Origin: Porticoccus litoralis
GTDB taxonomy: Bacteria > Pseudomonadota > Gammaproteobacteria > Pseudomonadales > Porticoccaceae
NCBI RefSeq assembly: GCF_030676955.1
Contig: NZ_JAUUUU010000007.1
Location: 1-64,000 of the forward strand
Direction of reading: 5' to 3'
Length of the DNA: 64,000 nucleotides
The notes under the pieces were generated by a model that was not told where the DNA came from, ran no database searches, and saw only the letters and a program-made list of their open reading frames with translations. The position numbers were made by a program, and so were the translations under genes. This document shows positions 60,745-64,000 of this stretch, piece after piece; the stretch's first letter is position 1, and the number at the start of each line of letters is the position of its first letter.

Positions 60745-61299
60745 ATGTCGCAGCGATTAGTCAGGCTAATTTGGTGGCCCGTGTTATTGATGTTGAGTGG
60801 TTGCCTGGGTATGCCCGATGGCGTCAAGCCAGTGGAAAATTTTGACCGGCAAGCCTACCTGGGACAGTGGTATGAAATAGCCCGCCTGGATCATTCCTTC
60901 GAACGGGGGCTGTCCCACGTGACCGCTGAATACAGCCTCAGGGACGACGGGGGCATACGGGTGATCAACCGGGGTTACGATGTTGATGCTCAGGAATGGA
61001 AGTCTGCCGAGGGCAGGGCATATTTCACCGATGAGCCCCAGGTGGCACACCTCAAAGTCTCTTTCTTTGGCCCCTTTTTCAGCTCTTATGTGGTGTTTGG
61101 GCTGGACCATGAAAACTATCAATACGCCTTTGTCTCCGGTTACAACCGAAATTATTTATGGCTGCTGGCGCGATCTCCCGAGGTGGATGACGGTGTGCTA
61201 TCGACTTTCACAGAAAAGGCGCAACAGTTGGGGTTCGATACTGGGCAGTTAATTTTCCCGGATCATCAGCCCATACCTTCATCTCCGAAGCTTGATTGA
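60745..61299 (+). CDS. blc: Outer-membrane lipocalin lipoprotein
   Basis: 184 residues from ATG 60745, five bases after GGAGA; ATG 60733 is less likely. Lipobox LLMLSGC. The lipocalin signature YLGQWYEIARLDHSFERGL (GxWYExAR) and a second conserved YAFVSGYNRNYLWLLARSP identify the Blc family, which binds lysophospholipids or fatty acids at the outer membrane, often under stress. Length is normal. Confidence 0.93.
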   Translation: MSQRLVRLIWWPVLLMLSGCLGMPDGVKPVENFDRQAYLGQWYEIARLDHSFERGLSHVTAEYSLRDDGGIRVINRGYDVDAQEWKSAEGRAYFTDEPQVAHLKVSFFGPFFSSYVVFGLDHENYQYAFVSGYNRNYLWLLARSPEVDDGVLSTFTEKAQQLGFDTGQLIFPDHQPIPSSPKLD

Positions 61300-61374
61300 T
61301 TTTCAACAAGCCGGTTAGGCAATGACAAGTGGTTGCTCAATGGATAAAGTGAGTGAAATATTGCGGAGTGCACG

Positions 61375-62604
61375 ATGGGTAATCATGTAGAGGAAGTGAT
61401 GGTGGATAGGGAGGAGTCTGTTCTCTCCCGGTTTCTGAGAATGGAGTCATCCGGTGGTATTGTGCTGATCCTGGCGGCAGTGGCTGCCATGATCTGCGCC
61501 AATTCGCCGCTGCAACCCTACTACGACTTGATACTCGATACGCCCGTAGCCGTGCAGGTTGGCGAGCTGCTTGTTTCCAAACCCCTGTTGCTTTGGGTCA
61601 ACGATGGTTTGATGGCCATCTTCTTCTTCCTGGTGGGCCTGGAACTCAAGCGCGAGCTTATGGAAGGAGAGCTGGCAGAGGTTCGCAACATTGTGCTGCC
61701 CGGTGTGGGCGCGATTGGTGGCATGGCGGTTCCCGCACTGATTTATCTTTTGTTTAATCAGGGCGATGAGGCCGGGCTGCGTGGCTGGGCCATACCGGCA
61801 GCCACCGATATCGCCTTTGCTCTGGGGGTGTTGTCACTGCTGGGCTCCCGGGTGCCAGTGTCTATCAAGATTTTCCTCACCTCACTGGCCATTTTTGATG
61901 ATGTCGGCGCGATCCTGATTATTGCGGTGTTCTATACGGACAATATTTCCTTTACCGCGCTGGTGGTGGTTGGCCTGTGCCTGCCGGTGCTGTTTCTGTT
62001 AAACCGTTTTAACGTAGAGTCAAAAAGCCTGTATATCGCCGCTGGCACCATTATGTGGGTGGCGATGTTGAAGTCCGGGGTACATGCCACATTGGCCGGC
62101 GTGTTAATGGCCATCTTTATCCCGCTGAGGACACCTGCCGGTGTGTCGCCTCTGAAAATTATGGAGCACGACCTGCATGCACTGGTGGCCTTTTTTGTTC
62201 TGCCGGTGTTTGCATTTGCCAATGCCGGTCTCAACCTTAGTGGCGTCGGCATGGAGCAGTTGCTACACCCGGTTCCTCTGGGGATCGCCCTGGGCCTCTT
62301 CGTCGGCAAGCAGATAGGTGTGTTTGGCTTCTGTTGGCTGGCGGTGAAACTGGGTATTACCGCATTGCCTGAAAAAGTCAGCTGGTCAGCGTTGTATGGC
62401 ACTGCCGCATTGTGTGGCATCGGCTTTACCATGAGCCTGTTTATCGGCTCCCTGGCATTTGAGCCTTCGGCTGTGAACAGGCTGTTTGACGAGCGCCTGG
62501 GGATTATTGTCGGCTCCCTGCTTTCCGGTGTGGTGGGCTACCTGGTGCTGCGTCGGTCGCTGCGGGCTTCCAATCCAGACGAATTAGAAGCCAACGCCTC
62601 TTAA
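61375..62604 (+). CDS. nhaA: Na+/H+ antiporter NhaA
   Basis: 409 residues with twelve membrane helices. Exports sodium in exchange for protons. FFFLVGLELKRELMEGEL, PAATDIAFALGVLSLLG, and AIFDDVGAILIIAVF with the twin aspartates that bind the ions. CGIGFTMSLFIGSLAF closes the core. Fits a marine or salt-exposed life. It starts 75 bp after the lipocalin gene. Confidence 0.95.
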   Translation: MGNHVEEVMVDREESVLSRFLRMESSGGIVLILAAVAAMICANSPLQPYYDLILDTPVAVQVGELLVSKPLLLWVNDGLMAIFFFLVGLELKRELMEGELAEVRNIVLPGVGAIGGMAVPALIYLLFNQGDEAGLRGWAIPAATDIAFALGVLSLLGSRVPVSIKIFLTSLAIFDDVGAILIIAVFYTDNISFTALVVVGLCLPVLFLLNRFNVESKSLYIAAGTIMWVAMLKSGVHATLAGVLMAIFIPLRTPAGVSPLKIMEHDLHALVAFFVLPVFAFANAGLNLSGVGMEQLLHPVPLGIALGLFVGKQIGVFGFCWLAVKLGITALPEKVSWSALYGTAALCGIGFTMSLFIGSLAFEPSAVNRLFDERLGIIVGSLLSGVVGYLVLRRSLRASNPDELEANAS

Positions 62605-62625
62605 TTTCGTTGTTCTAAATACGGA

Positions 62626-63459
62626 TTATTCCGCCACCAGCTGCTCACAGCGATAAAAGCCGCCCGGTTCGCCCAGGGTGTTGAGCAGCTCCGGCAGCAG
62701 TTGCTGCATCCAGGGGAACAGGGTCCAGGGCGGGTTGATCACAATCATGCCCGACCCGGTCATGCCCCGCTCGGGGCTATCTGCCCGAACTGCCAGTTCG
62801 AATAACTGGATGGAGCGAATGCCACTGTTACTTAGTTGCCCCTCAAGAGTCTCGATCCGCGACCGTTCCACCACCGGGTACCACAAGGCGTACACACCGT
62901 TGGCAAATTTTCGGTGGGCCTTGCCGAGAAACTCCACCACCTTCTGGTAATCACTTTTGATTTCGTAGGGCGGGTCCATCAGTACCAGCCCCCGTTTAGC
63001 GGTGGGTGGAAGGTGGGCCAGCAGACCGTTAAAGCCATCGCCGGAATCGCAACGAACATGTCGATCAGCTGCCATCAGTTGTTGTAGGGCTGCAAAATCC
63101 GCCGGGTGGGCTTCATAAAGCCAGGCGCGGTCTTTTTCCCGCAGGTATTGTTGTGCCAGCCAGGGTGAGCCGGGATAGCAGTTAAGGCTGTTGCCACCGT
63201 TGGCCCGGCTAACCAGTGACAGATACTTCTGAAGCTGCGGAAAGTTCTCTGCAGAGAGCCGCGCAATACCATCCTGATATTCTGCCGTCTTACCAGCCTG
63301 CGGAGTATCGAGACGATACATGCCCGCACCGGCATGGGTGTCGATGTACTCGAAGGGTTTACCCTTGAGGGTCATGTATTCCAGCAATTCCACCAGTACA
63401 ATGTGCTTCAGCACATCAGCGAAATTGCCCGCATGAAAACCGTGGCGATAACTCAACAT
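62626..63459 (-). CDS. rlmJ: 23S rRNA (adenine-2030 N6)-methyltransferase
   Basis: 277 residues from ATG 63459; a GTG 15 bp earlier would add five. MLSYRHGFHAGNFADVLKH is the family N-terminus, DTHAGAGMYRLDTPQAG the SAM loop, and VLMDPPYEIKSDYQKV the DPPY catalytic motif. Length equals E. coli RlmJ. It converges on nhaA. Confidence 0.95.
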   Translation of the reverse strand: MLSYRHGFHAGNFADVLKHIVLVELLEYMTLKGKPFEYIDTHAGAGMYRLDTPQAGKTAEYQDGIARLSAENFPQLQKYLSLVSRANGGNSLNCYPGSPWLAQQYLREKDRAWLYEAHPADFAALQQLMAADRHVRCDSGDGFNGLLAHLPPTAKRGLVLMDPPYEIKSDYQKVVEFLGKAHRKFANGVYALWYPVVERSRIETLEGQLSNSGIRSIQLFELAVRADSPERGMTGSGMIVINPPWTLFPWMQQLLPELLNTLGEPGGFYRCEQLVAE

Positions 63460-63749
63460 GGATGTCACCCACACAACATCGTTTGGCGCAAAAGGCCGAG
63501 GGATACTATCGGTTAAGGAGAAGCCCCTTTCCCGGGTTCAGGCTGCGGCAAAAAAAAGCAGCACTCCAGGGCAGTCGGGGGTATCAGGGTCCGAAAGGAC
63601 GACGGATTATCGGCTTCACTGTGAGCGCGGAAATCATAAAAGGAATTTGTGTGGCTGTCGCTTAAAAAAACAGCTAACACGCAGGCAAGCCGGGCGCAGT
63701 TCGAAGGGCTGGGGCCCGTAACAGTCACGGCTCAATAATTAGAGTCTTG
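63460..63749. other. Intergenic region, no gene seen
   Basis: 290 bp between rlmJ and the converging end of the VOC-family gene. Reading frames of 60-87 codons exist on both strands but lack protein-like composition and ribosome-binding sites. No tRNA or terminator was recognised. Confidence 0.6.
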
Positions 63750-64000
63750 CTATTCGCTTTCATCGTTTGGGCCGACCCAGAACAGCGGGTTATAGGCCAC
63801 TTCCCATAGATGGCCATCAAGATCCTTGAAGTAACCACTGTAGCCGCCCCAAAATACCTTCTGAGGCTTTTTTACCAGTGTTGCTCCGGCAGCCACGGCC
63901 TGTGCCACTACCTCATCAACTTCATTTTCTGATGCCACGTTATGGGCCAGTGAAAAGCCTTCGAACCCATTACCTTTTGCTGCGACCTGGGCATCCTCTG
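63750..64000 (-). CDS. VOC/glyoxalase-family protein, C-terminal part
   Basis: About 83 codons reading in from the right edge on the minus strand: EDAQVAAKGNGFEGFSLAHN, VVAQAVAAGATLVKKPQKVF, GGYSGYFKDLDGHLWEVAYN, then a short end. The GYFKDLDGHLWEV strand is the metal-binding signature of the vicinal-oxygen-chelate superfamily (glyoxalase/bleomycin-resistance type), here of the PhnB-like kind. The start lies outside the window; substrate unknown. Confidence 0.88.
   Translation of the reverse strand, partial: EDAQVAAKGNGFEGFSLAHNVASENEVDEVVAQAVAAGATLVKKPQKVFWGGYSGYFKDLDGHLWEVAYNPLFWVGPNDESE

Overview
The window is a piece of a gammaproteobacterial chromosome. The housekeeping blocks are arranged as in that class: initiator tRNA-rimP-nusA-infB-rbfA-truB-rpsO-pnp, then mrdA-rodA-mltB-rlpA-dacA-ybeD-lipB-lipA. 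Protein style (NrdJa/NrdJb split class II reductase, AguAB, CptA, small DUF families) suggests a marine Cellvibrionales/Pseudomonadales relative. No rRNA is present and the genus cannot be fixed from the sequence alone.

Positions 1-12,000 are an accessory, partly decayed region, AT-richer than the rest. It has an IS3-family end at the left edge, a phage/plasmid-type SF3 helicase, an assembly gap with poly-C/poly-G filler, a lysozyme-like lipoprotein, a truncated and frameshifted nuclease, two scraps of secreted proteins, at least four copies of a ~230-bp dispersed repeat, an inverted pair of a second ~140-bp repeat, and a 1.2-kb IS3-family element with a stop codon in orfA. Intact genes sit among these: hemH, a DCC-family thiol protein, and an SDR-DUF3429-FAD-oxidoreductase set.

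From 12 to 17.4 kb come aguA-aguB (agmatine to putrescine), a rearranged periplasmic-binding-protein gene carrying a FIST-domain fragment, and cptA (lipopolysaccharide phosphoethanolamine transfer). From 17.4 to 26.4 kb is the transcription/translation operon behind a near-consensus sigma70 promoter. From 26.5 to 34.6 kb is the rod-shape, peptidoglycan and lipoate cluster. From 34.7 to 46.6 kb are mixed small operons: ABC ATPase, SlyD, porin, cupin, a rhodanese remnant, PHP-domain nuclease, SprT, GIY-YIG, GNAT, PpnP, flavoprotein, YaeQ. From 45.7 to 49.1 kb a LysR regulator diverges from ketone-body genes (scoA-scoB-bdhA). Then come rimO, slyD, the NrdR-box-controlled nrdJa-nrdJb pair, aroK with a LysR gene, gcvT and gcvP (no gcvH between them), a lipocalin, nhaA, rlmJ and a partial VOC-family gene.

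No CRISPR array, toxin-antitoxin pair or recognisable defence island was found. The most unusual material is the repeat-rich left region, the FIST/binding-protein chimera, the LysR-tail fusion, and a 128-135-bp intergenic repeat with terminal inverted repeats.
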